A stretch of DNA of 37,091 nucleotides from Bacteroidia bacterium (GCA_030426345.1 JAUHYU010000053.1:1-37091), one strand, 5' to 3'; counted from the stretch's first letter, positions 8,405-16,377 are shown. Made by a program: numbers and translations. Notes: generated by a model from the letters alone, not told the origin.

Positions 8405-10528
8405 TTATACTGCTTTTACAGCTTCATCTTCACGAACTGCTTTTAATTTCTTCAAGAAATCAGAAGCATTTTGGAAATATTTTTTTGCAAAATCTTCAGT
8501 TGGCTCATGTTTGTTAATTTGCAAAATATGCTCTTTCAATGAACCCTCTTCAAACTGAAACAATCCCGTTTCCACGAATAGCTTATCAAAATCATTGATC
8601 ACTGCCATTTGCGTATTGTTTTTTACATCTTCACTCAATAACATGGCCTTGGCACTGTTCAAAAACACATTATAGCTGTGATATATGGAATCAGAATACT
8701 TTTGTTCTTTTAATGCCTGTTCTGCCCATTCCAGTTTTTCATCCGAATCGAACAATAAAGTAGAAACCAAGTCAATAATCACACCCGCACATTCTCCAAC
8801 TGCTGTATGGACGAAAAATTTATTCTCTTGGCTCCAGTCAACATAATCCATATCGACAACAGTTTTCAAATCAGCTAATGGTTTCAAAAGTGTATAGAAA
8901 TACGGTTTGCCTTGGCGCTTGAAATAATCTTTAAAATATTCACCATCATTGCCATTAGCTTCATAGTCGTCAAGCAAATATCTCAGTGCGTCAGTAGCAC
9001 GCTTACTAGGCAGCTTGATCACCCGCTCGGCTACTTCTCCTTCCCCATCATAATTCACCCCACCTCCAAGCATCACTTGAACCGCTGGCAGCACATATTG
9101 TCCATTTTTTATAGAACTGCCATGAAATCCAATACTGGCAAGTCCGTGCTGTCCACATGAGTTTGGGCAACCACTGATTTTTATTTTCACATCGTTGTTG
9201 TGTACCAATTCAGGGTATTCGTTTCTGATTACATCTTCCAAAGCACGGGCAACACCTGTACTACTTGAAATTCCAAGATTACAAGTATCAGTACCAGGGC
9301 ATGCTGTGATATCGGCTGTGCTGTCAAACCCAGGCTCTGCCAACCCAACCCTATTCAATTCGTTAAATAGTGGTTTTAAGGTATCTTTGGTGACAAATTT
9401 TAGCAGATATCCTTGATTGACTGTGATACGGATATCGTCTCCTGCATATTTTTCTGCGATGTCGGCAAACCTCCGTGCCAAATCAGAAGACATATCGCCA
9501 AGCAATAGTTTGACATAAACCCCATGGAATCCAGACTGTTTTTGTTCGAATACATTGGTACGCACCCACTTGTCAAACTTCTCTGGATCACTTACTTCTA
9601 CCTCTGAATAATCTGCCGGAGCGGGAAGTTTTGGCAATTGATTTTCCGATGAATGATCTATTTTGAATGATTTTGTGCTTAAAGCTTTTCGCTCTTCTTC
9701 CACAAGTCTCAGTAGTTCTTCAAGGCCAATATCTTTCAATAAATACTTTAACCTTGCCTTGTTCCTTCTCGCTCTTTCTCCATAACGGTCAAAAACCCTC
9801 AACAACCCTTCGGTAAAGGGAATCAACTGGTCTTCTTCCAGAAAGTCAAATGCTTTCAAAGCCAAAAATGGCTGAGCCCCAAGACCACCACCAACATATA
9901 CCTTAAACCCACGTACTTCTTTCCCATCCACTATTTTGATCTTTGGGATGACCCCAACATCATGAATAAATGCGAAAGCTGAATCATCATCGCTGGATGA
10001 AAACGAGATCTTAAATTTCCTGCCCATTTCCTGGCAAACAGGATTTCTCAAAAAATATTCAAACGCAGCCTGAGCATAAGGACTCACATCAAATGGCTCA
10101 TTGGGATCAATGCCTGCTTTATCAGATCCGGTCACATTTCTGACGGTATTTCCACAAGCTTCACGAATGGTAATATCGTCTTGCGACAGTTTGGCCCACA
10201 GTTCGGGTGTTTTGTCCAAACTAACATAGTGGATTTGAATATCTTGTCGAGTGGTCGCATGCAGTTTGCTGCTTGCATACTCGTCCGAAAGATCCGCAAT
10301 CCTTCTTAATTTCTTGAAGGTAAGCTTTCCATAAGGAACCTTAATCCTGATCATTTGTACTCCGGGTTGCCGCTGTCCGTAGATTCCACGCGCAAGTCTT
10401 ACGCTACGAAATTTATCATCGTCCATTTTGAGGTTTTTGAAAAGCGAAATCTTTTCGGCAAGATCAATGATGTCGTTTTCGACTACCGGGTTGTTCAAAT
10501 TTTCTAACTCACTTCTGAAGCTTTGCAT
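8405..10528 (-). CDS. sir: Siroheme sulfite (or nitrite) reductase with C-terminal HEPN-like extension
   Basis: A 707-aa protein. Residues ~1-540 are a two-repeat nitrite/sulfite reductase. Cys410 and Cys416 ('ACPGTDTC') with Cys454 and Cys458 ('GCPNSC') bind the coupled siroheme/4Fe-4S centre, which reduces sulfite to sulfide with six electrons. The operon (cobA, siroheme synthesis, cysH) favours sulfite over nitrite. Residues ~545-700 are extra relative to plant or cyanobacterial enzymes and look all-helical, with 'SIYHSYNVFLNSAKAMLL' similar to HEPN-type helices. No flavoprotein subunit is adjacent, so ferredoxin or an unlinked reductase may donate electrons. ATG 10528 lies 17 bases beyond the A run that forms the U-tract of the leader terminator. 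Confidence 0.9.
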   Translation of the reverse strand: MQSFRSELENLNNPVVENDIIDLAEKISLFKNLKMDDDKFRSVRLARGIYGQRQPGVQMIRIKVPYGKLTFKKLRRIADLSDEYASSKLHATTRQDIQIHYVSLDKTPELWAKLSQDDITIREACGNTVRNVTGSDKAGIDPNEPFDVSPYAQAAFEYFLRNPVCQEMGRKFKISFSSSDDDSAFAFIHDVGVIPKIKIVDGKEVRGFKVYVGGGLGAQPFLALKAFDFLEEDQLIPFTEGLLRVFDRYGERARRNKARLKYLLKDIGLEELLRLVEEERKALSTKSFKIDHSSENQLPKLPAPADYSEVEVSDPEKFDKWVRTNVFEQKQSGFHGVYVKLLLGDMSSDLARRFADIAEKYAGDDIRITVNQGYLLKFVTKDTLKPLFNELNRVGLAEPGFDSTADITACPGTDTCNLGISSSTGVARALEDVIRNEYPELVHNNDVKIKISGCPNSCGQHGLASIGFHGSSIKNGQYVLPAVQVMLGGGVNYDGEGEVAERVIKLPSKRATDALRYLLDDYEANGNDGEYFKDYFKRQGKPYFYTLLKPLADLKTVVDMDYVDWSQENKFFVHTAVGECAGVIIDLVSTLLFDSDEKLEWAEQALKEQKYSDSIYHSYNVFLNSAKAMLLSEDVKNNTQMAVINDFDKLFVETGLFQFEEGSLKEHILQINKHEPTEDFAKKYFQNASDFLKKLKAVREDEAVKAV

Positions 10529-10544
10529 AATTTTTTGATTTTCT

Positions 10545-10583
10545 GGAAATAAAAAAGCCTTTCTCTTTTGGTGAGAAAGGCTT
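10545..10583 (-). terminator. Attenuator terminator in the sir leader
   Basis: On the minus strand AAGCCTTTCTC (10583-10573) pairs perfectly with GAGAAAGGCTT (10565-10555): 11 bp, 7-base loop, followed at once by TTTT and further T-rich sequence. It is a strong intrinsic terminator placed between the promoter and the sir start codon, so it should control expression of the operon rather than end an upstream gene. Confidence 0.8.
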
Positions 10584-10630
10584 GAGTCTTATCCTATTAT
10601 TTTTAGTTATATACCACTATCTATCTTGGA

Positions 10631-10717
10631 TTAATCCCAATAAACCTTTCCCATAAATTTGCATGCAACAACACCAGTACCAGCAGGCACATCGTTTTGA
10701 TGCAGAAATTTTTTCAT
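10631..10717 (-). CDS. Candidate 28-aa leader peptide of the sir operon
   Basis: A small ORF (ATG 10717, TAA 10633-10631) encodes 28 residues starting MKKFLHQ and ending KVYWD, with one Cys at codon 19. It lies between the -7 box (10796-10803) and the leader terminator. Its 3' codons contain GGGAAAGGTTT (plus strand 10642-10652), which can pair with the first arm of the terminator over 11 positions including two G-U pairs. Translation of this ORF could therefore decide whether the terminator forms. Nothing in the sequence shows directly that it is translated, and I do not recognise the peptide. Confidence 0.5.
   Translation of the reverse strand: MKKFLHQNDVPAGTGVVACKFMGKVYWD
10642..10652 (-). 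promoter_or_regulatory. Predicted antiterminator segment of the sir leader
   Basis: Minus-strand GGGAAAGGTTT is a near copy of the 3' terminator arm GAGAAAGGCTT. It can pair with the 5' arm AAGCCTTTCTC in its place. It lies in codons 22-26 of the small leader ORF. Confidence 0.5.
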
Positions 10718-10795
10718 TTATAGGATTAAATCTAAATTCCATCTTTTGGTTTTATCCAATTGAACCGCAATTTTACGGCTTTTAAAATATAATAA

Positions 10796-10803
10796 CAAAG
10801 GTA
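10796..10803 (-). promoter_or_regulatory. -7 box of the sir operon promoter
   Basis: The minus strand reads TACCTTTG, a perfect TAnnTTTG Bacteroidota -7 element, giving a predicted start near 10789 and a leader of about 260 bases before sir. No clear TTG was seen 19-21 bases upstream, so the -33 element may be weak or an activator may be needed. The 357-base gap 10529-10885 thus holds a promoter, small ORF, antiterminator and terminator. No known SAM-riboswitch core was recognised in it. Confidence 0.5.
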
Positions 10804-10885
10804 CTTACTTAAAATTAATTTCTGACGGAAAACTTTCATTTTGTTTGAAGGTAAAGTCACTTAAACGACACAAGCCGCAAACCCA

Positions 10886-11353
10886 TCACATGGTTTCATT
10901 GTTGGACGTATTTACTTGACCATAAAAGTAAAGTGTATGACTAGAGACCGTAAAATTAAATGTTTCTTCTACAAGCTTTTGAATTTCAATAATCCTTGGA
11001 TCACAGAATTCAAATATTTGTTTGGTTTTGGTGCAGATCACATGGTCATGCTGTCGGTATCCGTGTGATTTTTCATAAAGAGATAAGTTCTTTCCAAACT
11101 GATGTTTTTTTACCAAATCACATTCTAGCAAGAGATCCAGGGTATTATAAACAGTTGCGCGGCTCACTCTATAATCCTTATTCTTCATATTGATGTATAA
11201 AGACTCAACATCAAAATGGCCCTCATTCATGTAAATCTCCTTCAAGATAGCAAACCGCTCTGGCGTTTTTCGCAGCTTTTTATCCTCCAGGTATTGCCTG
11301 AACAATTCTTTTATTTTTTCAAACTTATCTGGAGCAATCATTTTTGATAACAT
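10886..11353 (-). CDS. Fur-family metalloregulator
   Basis: A 155-aa protein with an N-terminal winged helix (residues ~18-85; '[15 protein letters not shown]', '[13 protein letters not shown]') and a C-terminal dimerisation domain with 'HDHVIC' and 'FEFCDPRI'. Fur-family proteins repress genes when bound to Fe, Zn, Mn or peroxide-modified Fe. The CxxC pairs that hold structural zinc in many Fur and Zur proteins are missing: '[13 protein letters not shown]' has single, separated cysteines. The metal sensed is uncertain. It is upstream of and parallel to the sir operon, and divergent from yidD and a COG0523 metal GTPase, which would suit a role in metal homeostasis. ATG 11353 follows a good -7 box; Met5 is an alternative start. 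Confidence 0.9.
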   Translation of the reverse strand: MLSKMIAPDKFEKIKELFRQYLEDKKLRKTPERFAILKEIYMNEGHFDVESLYINMKNKDYRVSRATVYNTLDLLLECDLVKKHQFGKNLSLYEKSHGYRQHDHVICTKTKQIFEFCDPRIIEIQKLVEETFNFTVSSHTLYFYGQVNTSNNETM

Positions 11354-11375
11354 CTATTTATTGGATTACGACACA

Positions 11376-11383
11376 CAAAGTTA
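11376..11383 (-). promoter_or_regulatory. -7 box of the Fur-family gene promoter
   Basis: The minus strand reads TAACTTTG (TAnnTTTG), with a predicted transcription start near 11369, about 16 bases before the ATG. The -33 position has TTTCGG, a partial match only. Confidence 0.45.
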
Positions 11384-11519
11384 GTCATTTTATACCACTG
11401 CCGAAAGATAAACCAATTGTCCATCTATTAGAATATAATCCAATTCGCTAGATTTTGTTTAAAACGAAAAAGTACAATGGATCATTTGTTATTTTTGTGT
11501 CCAATTAAAAATATCGGTC

Positions 11520-11774
11520 TTGGGTATAAAAGCTATATTTTCATGGATTTTTATAGGCTTGGTAAAGTTTTACCAATCGGCCATTTCCCCAATGTTTCCT
11601 GGGGCATGCAGGTACACACCTACATGTTCACAATATATGATAGAAGCCCTCAAAATCCATGGGCCATGGAAAGGGTTGGTCATGGGTTTCAGAAGGATTG
11701 GGACTTGCCATCCGTGGGGAGGGAGTGGCTACGACCCGGTTCCACCAAAAAAACACAATCATGACAAAAAATAA
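11520..11774 (+). CDS. yidD: Membrane protein insertion efficiency factor YidD
   Basis: An 84-aa YidD-family protein: amphipathic N-terminal helix, then '[23 protein letters not shown]' (the FYQ..ISP...CRY.PTCSQY signature), '[11 protein letters not shown]', and '[13 protein letters not shown]' at the C-terminus. YidD assists the YidC insertase in placing proteins in the inner membrane. Only TTG 11520 can serve as start in this frame before the conserved region; no in-frame ATG or GTG exists upstream. The last 14 bases overlap the start of the GTPase gene, so the two are probably translationally coupled. The gene contains two copies of the AAAATCCATG motif in opposite directions (11542-11551 and 11652-11661). 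Confidence 0.85.
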   Translation: MGIKAIFSWIFIGLVKFYQSAISPMFPGACRYTPTCSQYMIEALKIHGPWKGLVMGFRRIGTCHPWGGSGYDPVPPKKHNHDKK

Positions 11775-12708
11775 AATTCCCGTCACGATCATTACGGGAT
11801 TTCTTGGTGCTGGCAAAACCACACTATTGAACGTGCTGATTGCCGAATATCCTAATAAGAAATTCGCCATTATAGAAAATGAATTTGGAGATATCCCCAT
11901 TGATCAGGAATTGGTTGTCAATGCAAATGATGGAATTTTTGAGCTTTCTAACGGCTGCATTTGTTGTTCGCTCAATGTAGAGCTTGGTGAATTACTGCAA
12001 AAGCTCGCTCAGGACACATACCAATTTGACCATTTGATCATTGAGACCACTGGTATTGCAGAACCTGATGGGATAGCCGCGGCATTTATTGGGCCAAACA
12101 AAGGCTCCAAGTTTATTCTGGACGGGACAATTTGCCTTGCTGATGCGTATGATGTAGTCATAAACTTGCAGGAGCGTGGGGAAGCGGTCAAGCAAGTTGC
12201 CTTTTCAGATTTGATCTTGCTCAATAAAGTAGATCTGGTGACGGCCACACAGCTCGAAGAGGCCATGCAATTGCTGAGCAAATATGCTGTGGAATCCCCC
12301 ATAATTCCATGCAACTTCGGAAAAGCTGGTCGGGATTTGCTCAGTTTGAGAGCATATGACAGCGACCGGTTAGAAAATAAATTTCTCAATCCGGCACATC
12401 ACCATCACCACAGCGACATGGTGGCGCACAGCTTTGAATTCAAAGAGCCGATTCTAGCTGATAAATTTGAGCACTGGATCAACATGCTGCTTTTCATGAG
12501 TAGTCAGCAGCTATACAGGATTAAGGGTGTGCTGAACCTCGATGGAGAAACGCACAAAATCATTTTTCAATCAGTGCGATCGAGCAGCAAAATAGAATTG
12601 GGCAGCTCGTGGATGGAGGGTGAAATCAGAAAGAGTAAAATAGTTTTTATAGGCAGCCAGATAAAAAAAGAGTCGCTTGAAAAGGGACTGAAAAGCTGTT
12701 TAAAATAA
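11761..12708 (+). CDS. COG0523 / CobW-family metallochaperone GTPase
   Basis: A 315-aa G3E-family GTPase. The P-loop 'GFLGAGKT' is at 13-20, the metal-binding CxCC motif is 'GCICCS' (Cys66, Cys68, Cys69), and 'LLNKVD' near 150-155 is the base-recognition motif. Five consecutive histidines (213-217) form an extra metal-binding loop often seen in zinc-related members. The C-terminal CobW_C domain is present. Such proteins deliver Zn, Co or Fe to target enzymes during metal shortage. ATG 11761 is chosen although the frame stays open upstream to 11659, because the conserved N-terminus begins here and the upstream part overlaps yidD. A Fur-family regulator is encoded divergently. Confidence 0.9.
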   Translation: MTKNKIPVTIITGFLGAGKTTLLNVLIAEYPNKKFAIIENEFGDIPIDQELVVNANDGIFELSNGCICCSLNVELGELLQKLAQDTYQFDHLIIETTGIAEPDGIAAAFIGPNKGSKFILDGTICLADAYDVVINLQERGEAVKQVAFSDLILLNKVDLVTATQLEEAMQLLSKYAVESPIIPCNFGKAGRDLLSLRAYDSDRLENKFLNPAHHHHHSDMVAHSFEFKEPILADKFEHWINMLLFMSSQQLYRIKGVLNLDGETHKIIFQSVRSSSKIELGSSWMEGEIRKSKIVFIGSQIKKESLEKGLKSCLK

Positions 12709-12710
12709 AA

Positions 12711-12896
12711 CTATTCTAAAACTTCATCACTTTTCTTATTGATCCAGAGCGGTGCAGTTACAAACCATACGACCATGGAAATAGCCATGATATTTTTATT
12801 GGTTTGCAAATCCATGTCGCCAGAAAATACCAATAGTGCGGGAACTATTGTTCCCGCTAAGGCCAGATAAGAGATTATTTTCAGAATGATGTTCAT
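12711..12896 (-). CDS. Small two-helix membrane protein (61 aa)
   Basis: Unrecognised. Two hydrophobic segments (about 5-24 and 36-52) are joined by a polar loop, with a charged C-terminus 'NKKSDEVLE'. Its ATG overlaps the end of the permease gene by four bases, the arrangement of co-translated partners. It may be an accessory or stability subunit of the permease. Its stop codon is only two bases from that of the convergent GTPase gene. Confidence 0.7.
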   Translation of the reverse strand: MNIILKIISYLALAGTIVPALLVFSGDMDLQTNKNIMAISMVVWFVTAPLWINKKSDEVLE

Positions 12897-14302
12897 AGTG
12901 CTTCTGTTTTGAGTAGGTGTGTTTTTTGGTATAATTTGCTGAAGAGGATATAAACTATTGCTGCTATAAACCAGCCGGGAAGCCCAAGAAAAAAGACCTC
13001 AATTCCCATGACCATATTCATAAGAAGGCCCGACAGAAGCGTGATGCCCCATGCAGCAGCAGCAGCCCAATTTAGCTTTATACCTGTTTTCTCTGCATAA
13101 AAATCAGATAAACCAAACCTCCTCAACACATAAAAATCAATAAATATAACGGCACCCATCGGCATGAGCATAAATCCATAAAGTGCCACAAAACCAAGGA
13201 GATTCATTACCAAAGCTGGGAAGCATGCTGCTATTGTCGTCACCAGACCCGTAACTAATGTGACTTTCCATGTTTTACTCAACGGTGCTAAAGATTGAAA
13301 TGCCAAACCCGCCCGATATATCGTCGGATTAGCGGTGGTCCATCCTGCGATGATTACACATACTGCACCGGCGATTCCTGCGGCATTGTAAGCCACAACT
13401 CCAGGTGCAAATTCCGCACTGTTGTTAGATTGCTGTAAGAAGAGCGCATACAAAATCCCAGATGCTAACCAGGCGAAATAATGTCCGATGTACATGCCTG
13501 TTGCTGTAGAAAAACCGTATTGCCATTTTTTTGCATATCTGAAAATAGACAGATCAGACATGCCGATGTGCATGGCCATATTGACAAACCACCCAAAGAA
13601 CACCACATGCCAAAAGGTAAACTGGGTTTGTCCTTCTGCGGCTACACCACTCCAAATTTTCGAATTGGCGACAGACCAAAAATCAGAGATGGAATGTACT
13701 CCTAAATCAGGCAATACTGCAAAAGCAGCTGCCAGAAAGATAAATATCATCCAGGGTGCAGCTACATTGGCAAATTTAGAAACTTGCTGATAACCAAACA
13801 TCGCAACTACTGTCGTGATGGTGCCGATGGCAAATACCGTGATCACCCATCCAACACTATTTGGGAATACATCGTTCAGCGAAGGCATTTCCAATCCGAA
13901 TGGAATTCCTACCGCAGTGGCAGAAACGGCGATCATAGATCCAGCCAAAAAGCAGAACATGACTCCATTGACCAGATTGTATAACTTCACCAGACTTGTG
14001 CCGCAAATTTTTTCCAATTGAAAATACATAGTATATCGTAACTTCACAGCAATTGGCGCACACAGAAATGCCCAGCTCAAAACTGCTAGCAGATTGCCGA
14101 CCAACAAACCGAATATCAAATCTGAGGCTGTGACCCCATGAACAACGAAAAGGGGGCCGATGACAAATTCTGTTCCCGCCGTATGCTCACCGGCATACAT
14201 GCCAATAAAACTTTTGAGACCCTTGAGTTTGGATTTTGGTATAGGTTCCCTTTCATGCTCATTTACGGCTTCGAGATGGGCTACAATCCCCTTTTTTTCC
14301 AT
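12893..14302 (-). CDS. NCS1-type (cytosine/purine-like) permease
   Basis: A 469-aa protein with about twelve membrane segments and the 'AGEHTAGTEF' region at the start of the membrane core. The pattern resembles purine-cytosine permeases (NCS1 family), which import nucleobases, hydantoins or related vitamins by Na+ or H+ symport. 'GWTTANPTIYRAGLAF' near residue 320 resembles the conserved 'NPTNxYSAGL'-like stretch of the family. The substrate cannot be assigned; no salvage enzyme is adjacent. The next gene overlaps by 4 bases. ATG 14302 is preceded by 279 bases before the divergent Asp-box gene. Confidence 0.8.
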   Translation of the reverse strand: MEKKGIVAHLEAVNEHEREPIPKSKLKGLKSFIGMYAGEHTAGTEFVIGPLFVVHGVTASDLIFGLLVGNLLAVLSWAFLCAPIAVKLRYTMYFQLEKICGTSLVKLYNLVNGVMFCFLAGSMIAVSATAVGIPFGLEMPSLNDVFPNSVGWVITVFAIGTITTVVAMFGYQQVSKFANVAAPWMIFIFLAAAFAVLPDLGVHSISDFWSVANSKIWSGVAAEGQTQFTFWHVVFFGWFVNMAMHIGMSDLSIFRYAKKWQYGFSTATGMYIGHYFAWLASGILYALFLQQSNNSAEFAPGVVAYNAAGIAGAVCVIIAGWTTANPTIYRAGLAFQSLAPLSKTWKVTLVTGLVTTIAACFPALVMNLLGFVALYGFMLMPMGAVIFIDFYVLRRFGLSDFYAEKTGIKLNWAAAAAWGITLLSGLLMNMVMGIEVFFLGLPGWFIAAIVYILFSKLYQKTHLLKTEAL

Positions 14303-14413
14303 GGAGTGTTATTTAAAAAATAGCTGCTTATTTCAGGTGTTTCTGCAATATATGAAAATTATAATTCCATAATCGTTTACATATCTTCTTCCCTAGGCTG
14401 TTTTAGGAAATGT

Positions 14414-14439
14414 ACATGATTTACAGATCAAAATCATGT
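14414..14439. promoter_or_regulatory. Inverted repeat in a divergent intergenic region
   Basis: ACATGATTT (14414-14422) and AAATCATGT (14431-14439) form a perfect 9-bp dyad with an 8-base spacer. It lies in the 279-base gap between the divergent permease and Asp-box genes, where no gene end needs a terminator, so an operator or leader structure is more likely. No clear -33/-7 pair was found for either gene; TTTCTTTG at 14512-14519 is a one-mismatch -7 box for the + strand. Confidence 0.4.
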
Positions 14440-14581
14440 TTATTTCCATGGTTTCTTAGCTATAATTTCCTGATTTCGCTTGTCGGTAGATGTTCTTTAT
14501 AACTAAAACAGTTTCTTTGGGTTTGGAATTTTGGTATTTTAAGAATTATATTCAGCATAGAAATGCATCAACTGAAAACAG

Positions 14582-15922
14582 ATGAATAAAATTGTGTGGC
14601 TTAAACTTATTGGGATAGTCTTTTCATTCAGCTTTACTTTTTGCTATGGCCAATATGAAATTGTCACTATTGCCAGCGACAAAGTAAATGGGATTGGGCC
14701 ATGCCAGCCAGCCATTTATATTAGCCCAATGTCTCCCAATGTCATGGTTGCAAGCTTCATCAGTGAAAAAACGATGCAGACAAGTGGTACAAAAACCAAG
14801 CAGAATAGAATATACCTATCCAAAGACTTTGGCAAAACTTGGGATGATCGTAAGGTGAAATCTAAGTATGGTGATTTTGGGGATCCATGCATTTTGGCAG
14901 ATAACTCAGGGTCATTTTACTATTTCCATCTTTCTGATCCAAAGAAGATGGGATGGGAAAGTGATATGGTAATGGACAGGATAATATGTCAAAAATCCAT
15001 GAATGGAAAATCATGGAACAGCGGCTCTTTTATTGGCTTAAACCCACCAAAAAAAAACGAAAAGGCTTGGGCCGCCTTTGACGAAACTTCTGGCCGTATT
15101 TATACTACTTGGACGCAATATGATCACTACGATTCCTCCAACCCGCAAGATAGTTCTAACATAATGTTGTCATTTTCAAATGACAGGGGGATTAGCTGGA
15201 CTTCAGCAATCAGGCTCAATCAATACGGAGGTAACTGCACCGGAACTTCCAAAACGCCAATTGGTGCCACACCAACAGCCGGACCAGAGCAGGAAGTATA
15301 CGTGTCTTGGGCATATGACGAAAAAATATATTTAGACCGCTCCCTAGATGGAGGCGTTACCTGGCTCAAAAAGGATGTTGTAGTGGCAGATCAACCGGGA
15401 GGATGGCATCTAAACGTGCCTGGATTTGGTATGGCTGCCGGTGCGCCTGTCAGTGGTTGTGACATCAGCTACGGCGATTACCATGGAACTATTTACGTCA
15501 ACTGGTCAGACCAAAGGAATGGAGAAAATGATACGGACGTATGGCTATCCAAATCACAGGATAAGGGGGAAACCTGGTCAGAACCAATTAAGGTTAACGA
15601 CGATAAATCGGATATGATAGGGAAGCACCAATGTTATAATTGGATGGCTGTGGATCCCATCACCGGACATGTATATATAGTTTTTTATGATCGTAGAAAC
15701 TATGATGACCTAAGAACCGATGTATATTTGGCCATATCTACAGATGGTGGAGAAACATTCGAAAATGAAAAAATCAGCCAAGAACCATTCGAACCAAATT
15801 CGGATATTTATATGGGGGATTATATCAATATTTCCGCGTATGGAGGTTTTGTCCGCCCCGTTTGGACAAGTCTGAATAATGGAAATTTGAGCATTTTATC
15901 TGCAATAATTGATCTAAGATAA
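14582..15922 (+). CDS. Secreted Asp-box (BNR/sialidase-like) beta-propeller protein
   Basis: A 446-aa protein with a signal peptide (hydrophobic residues ~8-22, ending CYGQ). Five Asp-box motifs of the S-x-D-x-G-x-T-W type are visible: 'SKDFGKTW' near 80, 'SNDRGISW' near 198, 'SLDGGVTW' near 254, 'SQDKGETW' near 323 and 'STDGGETF' near 385. This predicts a six-bladed propeller as in exo-sialidases and many other proteins. No sialidase catalytic arginine triad or Tyr/Glu pair was confidently placed, so enzymatic activity is open. It would act outside the cytoplasm. It is convergent with the Rieske-like lipoprotein gene and contains one AAAATCCATG copy (14992-15001). Confidence 0.85.
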   Translation: MNKIVWLKLIGIVFSFSFTFCYGQYEIVTIASDKVNGIGPCQPAIYISPMSPNVMVASFISEKTMQTSGTKTKQNRIYLSKDFGKTWDDRKVKSKYGDFGDPCILADNSGSFYYFHLSDPKKMGWESDMVMDRIICQKSMNGKSWNSGSFIGLNPPKKNEKAWAAFDETSGRIYTTWTQYDHYDSSNPQDSSNIMLSFSNDRGISWTSAIRLNQYGGNCTGTSKTPIGATPTAGPEQEVYVSWAYDEKIYLDRSLDGGVTWLKKDVVVADQPGGWHLNVPGFGMAAGAPVSGCDISYGDYHGTIYVNWSDQRNGENDTDVWLSKSQDKGETWSEPIKVNDDKSDMIGKHQCYNWMAVDPITGHVYIVFYDRRNYDDLRTDVYLAISTDGGETFENEKISQEPFEPNSDIYMGDYINISAYGGFVRPVWTSLNNGNLSILSAIIDLR

Positions 15923-15942
15923 AAGGGAGTAAAGTCAGATTT

Positions 15943-16377
15943 TTAATTATTGCTGATTTTTAAATAGATTCCATCCACATAAGTATAATATTGCATAAGA
16001 GATAAGGAAGCCGGGCCACCAGTAGGATTTCCATTAAAATCGAAGGTAGAATGACAACACTCATGCGCAAGAAAAATTCCTGAATCGTCCACAATAACAG
16101 GGTCACAATCTGCACGTGGATCAAAAGAACATGCTCGCTCAAATGCTCGATACGTGCCATCACCGTCGTGATATACAATCAGCCCCTTATATCCAGAGTT
16201 ATCACCCGGAGCAATGTAAATATACCCTCCCGGTCTTCGCAAATCTTGATATTGTATCAGATTGAGATTTATATCCTGACTAACAAATGCAAATGGAATG
16301 ATCTCATCAGGAGTTTCGTTGTTGCACGAAATAAATGATAAGATTAAAATTAAATTGAGTAATAGTAATTTATGCAT
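15943..16377 (-). CDS. Rieske-like lipoprotein with incomplete cluster ligands
   Basis: A 144-aa protein with a lipobox ending at Cys18 ('LSFISC'), so probably membrane-anchored. The middle resembles small Rieske domains of Bacteroidota: 'YRAFERACSFDP' at the place of box I and 'HECCHSTFDFNGNPTGGPA' at box II, followed by 'LMQYYTYVDG'. A Rieske cluster needs CxH and CxxH. Here residue 85 is Phe instead of His and residue 106 is Glu instead of Cys, so only Cys83 and His109 of the four ligands remain. Cys91, Cys107 and Cys108 could form disulfides. It probably no longer holds a 2Fe-2S cluster. It starts 33 bases after the pheS stop, at the end of the cysCDN-pheS run. Confidence 0.65.
   Translation of the reverse strand: MHKLLLLNLILILSFISCNNETPDEIIPFAFVSQDINLNLIQYQDLRRPGGYIYIAPGDNSGYKGLIVYHDGDGTYRAFERACSFDPRADCDPVIVDDSGIFLAHECCHSTFDFNGNPTGGPASLSLMQYYTYVDGIYLKISNN

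Noticed and set aside
10584-10790. SAM-type riboswitch in the sir leader
   Set aside because: No SAM-I or SAM-II core pattern recognised. The small ORF with an antiterminator explains the leader better, though a covariance-model search would be decisive.
11659-11760. Upstream extension of the COG0523 gene to ATG 11659
   Set aside because: The extension overlaps yidD and lies before the conserved N-terminus; ATG 11761 fits the family.
11477-11764. 95-aa open frame starting at ATG 11477, overlapping yidD
   Set aside because: The product has no family features, while the adjacent frame encodes the full YidD signature ([17 protein letters not shown]).
14582-15922. Calling the Asp-box protein an active sialidase
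   Set aside because: Asp boxes also occur in many non-sialidase propellers, and the catalytic residues could not be placed with confidence.
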